A stretch of DNA of 64,000 bases from Forficula auricularia (GCA_024734495.1 JALMQS010000082.1:1690625-1754624), one strand, 5' to 3'. Numbered from the stretch's first letter, positions 32,858 through 44,278 are shown. Made by a program: numbers and translations. Notes: generated from the sequence alone by a model not told the origin.

Positions 32858-34601
32858 AAGAAGTCAACGACAATCTAGTATTAGGAAAAGTTGATGTAGC
32901 CTATAGGGCAATAAAAAGAAATTTTCAAGAAGACAAGCCAAAAAGCAAGAACATAAGAGATAAAGGAGGCCACATTATTCTAAACGAAAACGAACAGGCA
33001 AATAGATGGAAGGAACACCTAGAAGAACTCTATGGAGAAGAAAAAACAATGAACCCAATAGAAGAAGAAGAATCTGTGGACGAAAACGAATTAGGAGACC
33101 CCATACTCAGGTCAGAATTCGAGACAGCTTTGAAGGAACTAAAAAATAATAGAGCACCCGGAATAGACAATATACAAGCTGAAATCCTAAAGAACTCTGG
33201 AGAAAAGGCACGTGACAAACTTTTTGAACTAATTAGCAAAATCTATAAATTGGGAATCATCCCAAAAGATTTCGAAAAAAACAAAATAGTCACACTTCCC
33301 AAAAAGACAGGCGCGGATAAATGTGAAAATTTCAGGACCATTAGCCTAACCTCACATGCCTCCAAAATCCTAACCAAAATAATCCAGAGAAGAATAGAAC
33401 AAAGAGTTGAAGAAAATCTGGGGGAAGACCAGTTCGGCTTTAGAAGAAACAGAGGCACCCGAGAAGCAATTCTCTCTCTTAGACTAATAATAGAAAGGGC
33501 TTTTATCAGGGAAGAATCTGTCTACATCGGATTCATAGACCTAGAAAAAGCATTCGATAACGTCAATTGGGAAATTATGTTTAAAATATTAAAACAGGCG
33601 GGAATAAAATTCAGAGAGAGAAGACTAATCTACAATCTATATCAAAACCAGACGGCAATTATAAATATTGGAGATGAGCAAAGAGAAGCCAAAATAAAAA
33701 AAGGTGTAAGACAAGGATGTGTGCTGTCACCCATGATTTTCAACTTATACATAGAAGAAGCGATTAAAGAATTCAAAGACAAAATTGATACAGGTATCGA
33801 AATCCAAGGTCAAAAGATCGCTATGTTAAGATTTGCCGATGACATTGCCCTTCTAGGAAGCAATAAAAAAGAATTAGAGGACGCCTTGAATGGAATTAAC
33901 CAAATCCTAATAGAAGAAATCAAAATGAAAATAAACAAGAATAAAACCAAGGTCCTAGTATGTACAAAAAAAGAACAAACGAGACAGGAATGCATCAAAA
34001 TTAACCAAGAAAAACCTAGAAGGAGTTAAGGAATTCCGCTACCTAGGAAGTAAAATAACATGGGATGGGAGGAGCAAAAACGAAATTAAATCAAGAATTG
34101 CCCAAGCAAAAATGGGGTTTAATTCAAAACAAAAACTACTATGCTCCTCCTCAATCAGCTTAGCAAACAGGAAGTTGCTATTGAAGACATATGTATGGAG
34201 CATAGCCATGTACGGGTGTGAAACCTGGACAATTAGAAAAGCGGAGAGAAAGAGATTAGAGGCTTTCGAAATGTGGTGCTACAGAAGAATGATGAATATC
34301 AAATGGATGGATAAAATTACAAATGAAGAAGTTCTTGGAAGAATCGGAGAAAGAAGAACCTTGTGGAAGAGTCTGAAGAAGAGAAGAGGTCAGATGATGG
34401 GGCACACACTGAGACATGGGGGACTGCTTAGGGATAACTTGGAGGGGGAGGTGGGAAAGAAAATGGGAAGGGGAAGACCCAGATTAGAATATTTCAACCA
34501 AATAATATGGGGATATGGGATGCCAGACATTTAGAGAGGTCAAACAGCTGGCGGGGGACAGAGTCGAGTGGAGACGGATTGTTGCATCAAACCAGTCTTA
34601 G
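32858..34601 (+). pseudogene. LINE reverse transcriptase, two frameshifts from open
   Basis: It reads from the endonuclease-RT linker (WKEHLEELYG) through the full reverse transcriptase: APGIDNI, QFGFRRNRGT, motif A FIDLEKAFD (Asp164 of the 33049 frame), motif B GVRQGCVLSP, motif C RFADDIALL (Asp264-265). All catalytic acids are intact. A single-base shift near 34010 moves to the C-terminal frame (YGCETWTIRKAERKRLEAFE, 34112-34534). A second near 34508 gives the true end at TAG 34601. The C-terminal region is typical of RTE-like LINEs. The endonuclease is missing by truncation. Confidence 0.88.
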
Positions 34602-34626
34602 GACTGTATACTCAATGATGATGATG
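32858..34626 (+). mobile_element. 5'-truncated non-LTR retrotransposon (LINE)
   Basis: The insertion is bounded by a 9-bp duplication AATATTTTG (32849-32857 and 34627-34635). It ends in a short GAT/ATG tail after CAGTCTTAGGACTG, the same end as the fragment at 16984-17292. Confidence 0.85.
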
Positions 34627-34672
34627 AATATTTTGTATGCTTCTACCTACATTCATTTAATCGAATTTTTTC

Positions 34673-34880
34673 TACATTTGATTCAATCGTGAATCAACTG
34701 TAGGGAATTTTTGTCAAATATTGAGTGAAAATAATATTTGAACTTGTATATTTCTAACTTGAAATAATGATCTTAAAATAAATTTTTACAATTTTTCTAA
34801 TTAATATAACAAAGAATAATTGCCATATCAATGAGAATTGTTTTTGACCGCGCTTATTTGGAAAAGATATTTATAAAGAG
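34673..34880. repeat. Copy of the 7298-7490 repeat
   Basis: TGTCAAATATTGAGTGAAAA and TTTCTAACTTGAAATAATGA are shared. Confidence 0.65.
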
Positions 34881-34977
34881 AAACAAAGAGGGTGTCCTCT
34901 GCTTGATGCAAATAAACATACACACATATATATATCGAGATGATATATCTGTATATATATATAATTTATTTGTTTGA

Positions 34978-35012
34978 GACTATAGTTTCGAAGACTTGGT
35001 CTTCATCATCAG
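34978..35012 (-). ncRNA. Hammerhead-like motif with ACTATAGT stem III
   Basis: CTGATGA, T, stem II GAAGAC/GTCTTC with loop CAA, GAA-ACTATAGT-C. Every core position matches. Stem I is weak (2-3 pairs). It adjoins one arm of the 24932 hairpin family (34877-34955). Confidence 0.6.
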
Positions 35013-35099
35013 TCTTTCTTCAATTATAAATGTTTTTCATGGAGTCAATATCATATGGATATTGAAAACTTGGTGTTCCTTCGTCACTGCTGGTCAGCT

Positions 35100-35880
35100 A
35101 GGAACTAATGATTAGTAATAAATTCAGGCCGAAACGTTTTATTAAAGGTGTTTTATTGAACCCAGTGATTCCATCTTTGGCTGATACCTCCTCCTTCACC
35201 TAATAAAAGCAGTCTTCTCAATATATATTCTAAACAAGTTAGGGGTTATTCGTGTATATCTATAGCTCTTAATTTGTTTTCTTAAAATTAAAACAACTTG
35301 ATTTTCTCGCTAAAATAACAATTTAATGGAAATAAATTAAATTTTTCCAAAATGTTTTATTATATACGTACGATGACAGAATCTATATTTCATCTAACAA
35401 TATTATTTAATGAAAATAATAAATTAATTTTAAAATTTTGCCGGATTATATTTTTAGACATTAATTATAGCTTATATTTTCAGGAGAAAAACAATATGTG
35501 AAATGACACCCCACTGTGTATTTGACATTTTAATTAAGTTCATGAAAATGGTTTCATATTATTTTCTTAGAATATCTACTGGTTATTTTATATAATGATA
35601 CAACTCTATAAAGAAAACAAGTGAGAACTTCCTCAAGGAACGGTACGCTCTACATATATTTTGCTCCTGGAGGAGAATATCCTCAGACCATTCAATAAAT
35701 AACATTATTATTGTTATATATATAACTTTCATGACCTTTGACTGTTATCGAGATAGTATAACTGTGGATATTAAATTGTATATTGATAGCAAAGAAATAA
35801 AAAGAGTTGACTATTGTAAATATTTGGGTATCTATAGTATATAGACTGTCATATGAGATGAAACTATCACATAAAGCAAA
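35100..35880. other. AT-rich spacer
   Basis: No repeat end or exon recognised. Confidence 0.3.
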
Positions 35881-36472
35881 TAAGCTGAGGTGTTCTGATG
35901 TGGCCATCCACTTGGCTTTACCATACAACCTGGCCCCTCACTTACATTAATATTTAATAAAATTATTTATAATCATGTAGGGGAGGGGGTTAGTTTTTGC
36001 ATTTTTAGACTTCTGAGGGTCCACTGATTATGTATACAAAATTTGGTTGAGTTTTCTCAAACGACCTAGATTTTTTATTTTTAACCCCCCCCCCCCTCCA
36101 CCCCCTTAATTTTGGGTTGATATGCACCAAAATCTAATCAGCTCTTAATCTCAATGGACAAAACTACGTGTGAAATTTGGTTTCGATATTCACACTAGTT
36201 TTTGAGCTAGCTCGTCCACAAAATTTGGTAACGCACAGACTAACTAACTAACTAACAGACATTTTGACAAAAAATTATTATCTCGAAAAATATAATTTTT
36301 TCGATGTTCACTTATTAGAGCTTTTTTGTAGAGCGAAATGCCATGGTTTTGCTGAATTTTTTTTAATCGAAATAGTTTCAGCAGTTTTTGAGATATTTCG
36401 AAAAAAAGAATGAAAAAAAAACACTTTTTTCATGCACGATTACAATACTTGACCCTAGCCTGTATGGTAAAG
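35880..36472 (+). repeat. TTTACCATACA repeat, copy 3, single internal unit
   Basis: It has the same ends as copies 1 and 2 (TTTACCATACAACCTGGCCC; GTATGGTAAAGTA) with only one ~115-bp unit. Confidence 0.75.
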
Positions 36473-36773
36473 TAATATTAAGAAAACCAGATATATAAAT
36501 TTTGTCTTATATAAGTTATATGCAACATTGGATGCAAGGGCTCTGAGGGTAATTTACCAGGCTCTGTTTAAAGTATGATTAACTATGGTATAATTGCGTG
36601 TGGGGGGGGGGGGTGCATATGATAATGTAATGAAACCACTTATCACTATACTGACTAGAATTATTGAAAAAATTAAGGTATAATCTGTCCTGGGTATTGA
36701 TGAATCTTTTATTGTTAACTTTGTTGTTTATTATTATGATGTGTGTAAGATGATGTATAATGAACATAGTTTA

Positions 36774-37128
36774 TTTTTTTAATGATATTGATGTGAGAAG
36801 GAGATACACCAGAAGGTGGATCCCCTAAAGGCCAGTATGGGCTGGCCCCTCCATCGTGAAAAGTACAGAGCAGAAGGAAAAGAAGCCGGGATCACGAGCC
36901 AATCTCAGAAACTTAGATATAATTCAATATCCAATTTACTAATGTTTTAGGGGCTTCGAGCAGTGGTAAATTCTCCGCGCGATAAATTCGGTTAAATTTA
37001 TCTCCCACTTAATTTTTATTACCAGACCCTATACTTACAGAAAAAATGTCTGGGTATAGCCGGGAATCGAACCCGAGACCTCCGGGTTGCCAGTCAGTTA
37101 CTCTGACCATTAGACCACGGAGGCGGAC
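36774..37128 (-). mobile_element. tRNA-derived SINE, family 1, full length
   Basis: On the minus strand: head TCCGCCTCCGTGGTCTAATG, B box GGTTCGATTCC and T-run at the low-coordinate end. Possible short duplication ACATAGTT on both sides. Confidence 0.9.
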
Positions 37129-37423
37129 ATAGTTGCAGAACTAGACATAGATCAATTGTCCTGCCAAAGATTAATAAATAAATTACCCAAAAAATGCCTA
37201 TTTTGTGGCAATTAAATATTTTAATAAACTCCCAATTGACCTAAAAAATCTGTCGTGTGACAAGAAAATATTGAGAAAAAAATTGGTTAAATAGATCGGA
37301 TCGTTGTGATTTCACCCTGTGGTATGTAATGTGAACTAATGTTTACACCATATTTCATTTATAGCAATTCTATGTAAAATTATAGCAATTCTATGTAAAA
37401 TTAAATAATTATTAATTTTTATA

Positions 37424-38712
37424 TACAGGGTGGTGACTTGGCCGACGCAGCATAGCGATTACAATGTTAATTTTTGAATGTTCATTTATTTGCTCCCCTA
37501 ATTATTTTAGAGTTAAAGTTCTTATAGGTTTTTTGTAGAGAAAAAAATACTGAATCCGAACATATTTTTGTTTTCAAATTTTGAAATTTCAGAACCTTAA
37601 TAATAACATTATAAATAATTGTATTTTTACAAAAATCACTGAGGCCATGGAATTATTAAAACAAACAAGGCATTTTCATTTGTTGTTTCTATTTGACGTT
37701 TAATAGTGATGTCTTTAGTGATTATTTTAGAGCATAATTAGAATACAAAAAACTGAGCAGGATTAAAATTCTAATATTATTTAATATTATCTACATCAGA
37801 TATTTGGTTCCAGATGGATTGTTGCCCCGCACACAACAGCTGCGATGTCCGTGAATTTTTAAATAATCATTTTGAGAATAAAATCATTGGTCCGAGGTTT
37901 ACGATTAGCTGGCCTGCAAGGTCCCCCGATCTTTCTCTCAACGATTTTTTTCTTTGGGGACATTTAAAATCAAAGATTTACTCTGGACAAACATTTCAAA
38001 ACTTAGATCAACTCAAAAATCGTATACAATCCGAATGTGATAAAATATCACAATACCAATTAGAAAATGTCAGACGAGAATTTAACGAAAGGTTGGGCCA
38101 TTGTTTAGTGGTAAATGGTGGTTTATTCGAACATTTGCTATGATTGTTATTTTTTGTTATAATTTTATGCATTTGTTAATTATGTTAAAAAATTAAATTC
38201 TGTTTACGTTACTAATTTTATTGTTTTAATTACGTTTAAAAATATTACTTATAATTTCGTTGGTTATTCTTGTGAAAATTTAAAAGCTCGTTCTAAACTT
38301 CATCTACGTGAATCTACTATTTTTATTTATCAATGACGAATACAAAACTCAGCCCATTCAAATTTAACGAGTTTCTCATTATGGAAATCAATAAACTCTA
38401 ATAAGAACTGATTTTAAAAAGTTCAAATATAACAAATGTCACTTAGAAACAACAAATGAAAATGCCTTGTTTGTTTTAATAATTCCATGGCCTCAGTGAT
38501 TTTTGTAAAAATAGAATTATTTATAATGTTGATTATTACGGTTCTGAAATTTCAAAATTTGAAAACAAAAATATGTTCGGATTCAGTATTTTTTTCTCTA
38601 CAAAAAACCTATAAGAACTTTAACTCTAAAATAATTAGGGGAGCAAATAAATGCACATTCAAAAATTAACATTGTAATCGCTATGCTGCGTCGGCCAGGT
38701 CACCACCCTGTA
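37424..38712 (+). mobile_element. Mariner-family element with 267-bp inverted repeats
   Basis: The ends TACAGGGTGGTGACTTGGCC and their complement are flanked by TA (37422-37423 and 38713-38714). The inverted repeat runs inward for 267 bp on each side (37424-37690 and 38446-38712) with few mismatches. The middle encodes the transposase C-terminal part only. Confidence 0.9.
37796..38143 (+). pseudogene. C-terminal part of a DD41D transposase
   Basis: The frame reads IWFQMDCCPAH from 37802, then runs open to the stop at 38143. The second catalytic Asp (QMD) and the third (LNDFFLWGHLKS) are 41 residues apart, the spacing reported for rosa/visitor-type mariner relatives. The usual WPARSPDL block and C-terminal GGLFEHLL are present. 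The DNA-binding region and the first Asp are absent, so it is not functional by itself. Confidence 0.85.
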
Positions 38713-38755
38713 TAAGATAGATATATAAGATATATAATATAAGATAGATAAGATT

Positions 38756-39225
38756 TTAATTCGGTCCTATGTACAGTTGACTTGTCAACTCTATAGGACA
38801 AGACATATTGTATGTTGTGTATTTTTCTGGATGAATAAATAAATAAATAAATAAAAAATATATATGGTTGTGGAAGGGGGGAGGTATCCCGCCACTAGCG
38901 TTATGTAGGGTGCTGTCATTTGCGTAACAATGTACCGAATGGGAGGTCAAGTTTAGAAGGTCGTTGATATAGATAAGAAAAAGCGTAGGGGAGATAACCG
39001 ATCCCTGAGGAACTCCAGAGTTGGTGTGGAAGGGGGAAGATGATATTCCATCGATGACAACCTTAATACTACGGTCTGAAAGAAAACTTTCGAACAACTT
39101 ACAGAGTTTCGGTGCAAGGCCGACGGAGGTCAATTTGGCAAGAAGATTTTTGTGCGAGACCATATCGAAGGCTTTTCCATATAATGCACTGTTTTTGAGT
39201 TATAAGACTGTCTTAAGATAAAAAA
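38756..39225 (-). pseudogene. Jockey-type LINE reverse transcriptase fragment
   Basis: The frame runs from motif A (FDMVSHKNLL) through SGVPQGSVISPTLF (motif B) to HCYANDSTLH, which should be the YADD catalytic box. The first catalytic Asp of the pair is replaced by Asn. The 3' side breaks off in an AAAT repeat (38826-38845). Truncated on both sides, dead. Confidence 0.8.
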
Positions 39226-39229
39226 AACT

Positions 39230-39975
39230 CACCCAGTATTATATGAAAAGTGAGCCTCCTCTAAGTGAACTTCCATGCTTCGCTCTGTAATAAGTTAAAG
39301 TAAAAATATTCCAAGTAATTTATTAGATATAAATTGACAGTTTACTATTCAAATAAATATGAAAAAGAAAAAAAAGCTACCCTTCTCGGACTAGTTAATT
39401 CATTTGCAAAAAAAAACCCTCAACCCTCTCACTTTAGCTAGCAATATTTTCGTTGCGAGAGGATATTTACGTAAATTCGAACTTCTCTTTCAACTCCGAA
39501 CTAATGAATGTTTGCGGACAATCAAGATTTAAGTAAACACAGAGTATATATGTATATGAAAAAAAAATCGCAAATATGATTAAATAAACCCCCTGAGGGC
39601 GTGAAATAACCACAACGGCGAATTCATTTGAAATTAAAAAATAAAACATTCCCACTTTTTCTTGAATGTAATTCTATTATTTCTATAATTATTTTTAACA
39701 CCCCCTCACATTTTTTTTTTGTTTAATAAACCTTTATTTTTCACCCTTCCTCGTATAATTATTTTTCATTTGTAGGTACAATTATTCTAGACACGAAATA
39801 ATTATTTTTTCTCGGATTATTTTTTCTTTCCCCCACACAGTTTCAATTAGTAACAATTAATTGTTTTACAAGTAATCACCTGTGAAAGTAAATTTTTAAT
39901 TTCATTCAATTTAAGACAACGGAGAGTTTCTTTAGGATTTATTTTTAGAAGCTGAGCGATTAAGTCTTTGACTCA
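39230..39975. other. AT-rich spacer
   Basis: Nothing recognised apart from A/T homopolymers. Confidence 0.3.
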
Positions 39976-39977
39976 AA

Positions 39978-40260
39978 AAAATAAACTGATGTGGCCATAC
40001 ACATGACATTACCATACACCTGGGTGGGTCCGCTCTTATATATAAGTACCGGGAGCCACCGACCGATGCACGGTAACCCCTGACCCCCCCCCCCCCGAAA
40101 CCACACACCTCGCCCCCACCACTGCACCCCAACTCCACCCTACCCAACCACTCCTCCCTCCCGGATCCCCCACAACTACACCCCACCTCCTATACCTTCC
40201 ACATACACCCCAATCCGCACCCAGTTTTTGCATTTCTAGCTTTCTAATGGTCTACATATT
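39978..40260 (+). repeat. TTTACCATACA repeat relic with C-rich insert
   Basis: CTGATGTGGCCATAC and TTACCATACACCTGG match the family's left end; a 150-bp C-rich tract follows (40080-40220). ORFs antisense to the C-tract are artefacts. Confidence 0.5.
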
Positions 40261-40484
40261 ATGTGTATATTTGTTTACTCGTACACCAATTTGCCCACAT
40301 TCGTTCATATTGATAAACATTATAAAAAAATAAATTGGAAAATAATAATAAAAAAAAATCGTATAGGATCTGAAATAAAAACATAAAATTAAATAAGATT
40401 TATTTTCAAGTTATATAAAAAAAAAGCCACTTTAACCACTTTATTTATAAACACACCTGTAATGTTATGATTTAGAGACCTGTT

Positions 40485-40676
40485 TTTTTTTTTTTTTTTT
40501 TTTTTTTGCTTTTCGGCCTTTCTAGCCATAAGCCATTTACGATACTAATTATTTTATTTAAATTTGTCTCTACCTCGGGGGTCAGATTTTAGCCGGATGC
40601 CTCGAGTCGGATTCGAACTCGGGTCCTCTTGGTTAGCTGGCTGACATGCTACCGCCTAGTCTACCCGACCCCCCCC
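40485..40676 (-). mobile_element. tRNA-derived SINE, family 2, with 13-bp target duplication
   Basis: It is the reverse complement of 14624-14802, with B box GAGTTCGAATCC (minus) and a long T-run. It is flanked by TTAGAGACCTGTT at 40472-40484 and 40677-40689. Confidence 0.93.
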
Positions 40677-40959
40677 TTAGAGACCTGTTAATTAAAAACC
40701 AACAATTTTTTTTTTTTTATAAATTTTATTAAACCAATTATTTTACAATAATTAATGTATACATTGTATTTTTGCTTCGATTCCGGAGATTACTTCTCCA
40801 CCATCGAGTGTCCTTATTCATCTTTAGTCCTTGTTTTTAATAAGAGGAAAAATCTAATTAGATAAAAAAACCTCTTTTCCGATAATTATTTCAATTCCAT
40901 TATTCCCCAATCAAGTCGATTGGTCATTCAATCTCTCCATCTCCAACAAAAAATTCCCA

Positions 40960-41290
40960 ACTTTCATATAATATATTAAAATTTGCTATAACACATTAGT
41001 GGGTTTTAAAATTAAAAATCCAATTAAAAATAAAAGATAATTGAAAAAAATGTAAACAAACTTTTTTATTGAAATTTTCATCTATCAATAAACTACTTTA
41101 ATTAAGAAAAGATCAATTAAGATTAAATTTGTCGAGGTCCAGACCTAGCCAGATTGCTTTCTCATCCTCAAAACTTGTTAATAGATTTTGTTTCATCAAA
41201 ATCGGTAGAGCCGTTTTCAAAATAGAACTAAGATACAAATATATATATATAAATATACAATTTTTGCTCGTTTAATAAGAGTAGATATTG
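40960..41290. repeat. Repeat with AAAATCGGTAGAGCCGTTTT motif, copy 1
   Basis: It is homologous in reverse to 59280-59610 (GTCCAGACCTAGCCAGAT; TTTGCTCGTTTAATA). AGTGGGTTTTAAAATTAAAA at one end recurs at 54130, 56934 and 59560. It looks like a non-autonomous element; class not determined. Confidence 0.6.
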
Positions 41291-41553
41291 AATTAGAATA
41301 ATTTATAATTATTATTATCATTTCCGTCCATAATTTGTATTAATTTGAAAGTTTATAATAGGAAAATAAGGACATGTTTTTATGTGTGACTTTTATATTC
41401 ATCAGCCAACGTTTTGTCGACCTCTTCAGGACGTGAATATTTGAAGCCCTGAAGAAGTCGAAAAGTCGACAAAACGCTGTCTGATAAATAAAAAAGTCAC
41501 ACATAAAAACTTGTCCTTATTTTCCTGAATATTTGAAGCCCTGAAGAAGTCGG

Positions 41554-41805
41554 TGACTGTGGGCCAGTGGCTAGAGTGTCGGGTCGCTGACTCGAAGATC
41601 GCTGGTTCGAGACCGATATTTGCAGTTGCCTCCTCTTGGAAAGTAATGGCAACCCACCAAGAGTATAATTGCCTAGTCAACCTCTCCAAAACCGGCGTTA
41701 AAAAATAGATCCCGTATATCTGTGAAAAAACAACTAAACACACTCAGCACAGGTACATGTGGAGAGGCGCCGACGCCCGTTTCGGGTATGGCACTTGAAG
41801 AAGAA
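41554..41805 (+). mobile_element. tRNA-derived SINE, family 3, with GAA tail and 11-bp duplication
   Basis: The head has TGGCTAGAGTG (A box) and GGTTCGAGACC (B box), then a ~170-bp body ending GGCACTTGAAGAAGAAGAA. The target duplication GAAGAAGTCGG is at 41543-41553 and 41806-41816. It splits the second tandem unit. Confidence 0.88.
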
Positions 41806-41896
41806 GAAGAAGTCGGAAAAGTACTCAAAACGTTGGCTGATAAATACAAAAGTCACACATAAAAACTTGTCCTTATTTTCCTGAATATTTGAAGCC

Positions 41897-41927
41897 CTGA
41901 AGAAGTCGGCAAAGTCAACGAAACGTT
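41897..41927 (+). ncRNA. Hammerhead-like motif in tandem unit 3
   Basis: CTGAAGA, A, short imperfect stem II, GAAACGTT. The units at 41449 and 41408 have AAAA in place of GAAA and are more degenerate. Confidence 0.4.
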
Positions 41928-42200
41928 GGCTGATAGATAAAAAGTTACACATAAAAACTTGTCCTTATTTTCCTATTATAAACTTTCAAAATAATTTATA
42001 ATTATTTACGAAAGAACCCCCTCCCTCTTAATTTTGGGACGTTATTAATTAATAATATCTCCATTTAATTATGAGACTATTTTATTAGCTTTATTGGATT
42101 TTTGTTTGAAAATATTTTTGACCCCCACCACCCTCTTTTGTGGTCACTATCAATTTCACCTAGTGAGTCATTTTCATAATATTAAATGATATGCATTATG

Positions 42201-42838
42201 CGACGAATAATCTACTTATAAGTTAAAATTGCTTCAGCCGTTTAGCCACAATCGATCGTCAAAATGGGCAATTTTTACTAAACTACTAAGTTATGCTCAT
42301 AAGGTGGTGACAAGAAACATCTCTTCAAATTTTTGCGCCGGTGACTCCCAGAATTGGATAAAAAACGAGATTGGCAATCATTCATCTTAATTGGACCACG
42401 ATAACCCGTGGCGCAATAAGGTTGAAAAAATTGCAGTTTTTCATTCACAAAATGAAAAGCACTCATCGTAAAAACTTGATTCTTGTCTCTTTTTCTAAGA
42501 AATTGTGTTGTCTTGAAATTTTACTTGAGTCACTTTTAGGTTAAAGCTTTTAGATTTGAAAATATCCAGAGTTTTCTAAGACAGGACATAATCAGACCAT
42601 ATTGCGGCACTGGTTACCGTTGTCCAATTAAGATGAAATTTCGCCAATCTCATTTTTTAGCCAATTGGCAACTATTATGGGGGTCAGCGGCAAAATTCGA
42701 AAAGTGGTTTCTTGTGATCAAAAAAATGAGAATAATTCACTTTTACGCAAAGTTGGTAAAACTTGCCTATTTTAGACAATCGATTGTTGCTAAACGGCTA
42801 AACTAATTTTAACTTTTCAGTAAATTATTCAACGCGAA
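42201..42838. repeat. Foldback element with ~230-bp arms
   Basis: Arms 42201-42425 and 42596-42838 are diverged reverse complements (CAGCCGTTTAGC; CATCTTAATTGGACCACG). A related single arm occurs at 45290-45350. No ORF. Confidence 0.7.
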
Positions 42839-43059
42839 ATTTTATGTTCTTTCATTTTGGTAAGAATATAATTTTCCGTAGCACCCATGGTTTTCGAGTT
42901 ATCAGCAAAGGTGGCAAAGGGGCACCTTAAGATTGCATCGTAGGAAGTTCAAATTTCACACACATGATTACACTTATATGTGGCAACTTTCCCCCATACG
43001 GCTTAATAAAATGAGGATTTTTTTTTGGTGGTGGGGGGGGGCTTTTTCGCTCCACCCTA

Positions 43060-43745
43060 ATGGTGAATTCGAAATAATAAATAATAGAGGAGTAGTACAA
43101 TAATTTACAAAATTAGCAACCCTTAATTTGCCAACTAGAGTACGACTCCTCCGATGCTACGTGTTTCTTGTGCTTCTGTATGGAGCTGAGACATGGACGG
43201 TTACAGAAGCAGCTAATAAAAGATTGGACGCATTTGAAATGTGGCTCTATCGAAGAATTTTGAGAATCCCTTGGAAAGCCCATGTTACAAATAAAAATGT
43301 GTTACAACGCCTAAATAAAGAAATGGAAATCATGACTACAATCAAGGAAAGAAAACTGGAATATTTGGGACATATACTGAGAAATAAAGAACGATATGGG
43401 CTTCTACAGGGGAAGGTAGTGGGAAAGAGAGGACCGGGCAGAAGACGCATCTCTTGGCTTAAAAACCTAAGAACTTGGTTTGCTACTTCCACTACGGGTC
43501 TATTTAGAGCCTCAGTAAATAAGATTATAATTGGCAGAATGATCGCCAAAGTCCGGTAATGGACAGCCACAAGAAGAAGAAGAAGCAACCCTCTAAGCTT
43601 CAATAATTAAATCCACAGTCCCTTATGTTTTAGAAAAATAAATTAAACAATTAAAACTAATTAAATCTCTTCTAAGCAATAATGAAGTAATAATAGAGGT
43701 AATAGTTAAAATATTGATAATAATCACATTTATCGGATGACAATC
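43060..43745 (+). repeat. Old repeat interrupted by the LINE
   Basis: Its two halves (AATTTACAAAATTA before, TTAAATCCACAGTCMCTTAT after) are contiguous at 49585-49760. Confidence 0.75.
43124..43583 (+). pseudogene. 5'-truncated LINE insertion with 9-bp target duplication
   Basis: The insertion carries the C-terminal end of a LINE protein (frame 43128-43559, LYGAETWTVTEAANKRLDAF, KLEYLGHILRN) of the same broad type as 34112-34534 but a different family. It ends in AAG repeats. AGCAACCCT duplicates lie at 43115-43123 and 43584-43592. The frame is open to its stop. Confidence 0.9.
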
Positions 43746-44121
43746 TTAAATCGATTATGCTGTATTTCTGTATTGAAGAAAAGGGAGTTAGACGTCATGT
43801 GATGTCGGACCATCCCTCCAAAAAAGATTTGCTTAATAAGGGATGTTGTAATAATTTTTAAATTTGATTGTTTTATTCTAGATTAATTTTCTTTATACAA
43901 TGTACTTTTACTTAAAAGAATAAATCTCTGGCTCGACAACCCTTCATGGGTCTTGGCCTACTGAATTGGTTGCTGTCCTAATTGGAAACAGTACCGAGGG
44001 GTCAAGTGGTTAGCTCAACGCACATCTACAACCTTCGTTTCAGTTTTCTTAACCGAGATTCGCTACTTCTCAATCAAGCAGCTACTCATTTATCCTCACG
44101 AGGCTGAGTGAACCCCGTTCC

Positions 44122-44240
44122 AGACCCTATAGTTACAGAAAAATCTCTGAGCATAGCCGGGAATCGAACCCGGGACCTCCGGGTTGCCAGTCAGTTACTC
44201 TGACCATTAGATCACGGAGGCGGCTTAGACCACGGAGGCG
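44122..44240 (-). mobile_element. SINE family 1 head, truncated, with short duplication
   Basis: It contains the tRNA-like head and the start of the body only. The outermost CTTAGACCACGGAGGCGG is repeated in tandem (44205-44240). Confidence 0.8.
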
Positions 44241-44278
44241 GCACTTTTACTTCTTTGCAAAAAATAATTATTACCATT

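Larger units (their letters stand above)
41371..41990 (+). repeat. Tandem ~99-bp units carrying hammerhead-like motifs
   Basis: Units starting GAATATTTGAAGCCCTGAAG at 41427, 41526 and 41883 (the second split by a SINE) each have the core CTGAAGA ... AAACG and share ACACATAAAAACTTGTCCTT. An inverted partial unit precedes (41371-41429). Bases 41353-41371 and 41964-41985 flank the array as inverted copies. Confidence 0.8.

Noticed and set aside
35110..35140. GCCGAAACGTTTTATT as a ribozyme
   Set aside because: It has the GAAACGT piece but no CTGANGA box or stem II at the right distance.
39932..40233. Glycine-rich ORFs
   Set aside because: Antisense of a C-rich tract; low complexity.
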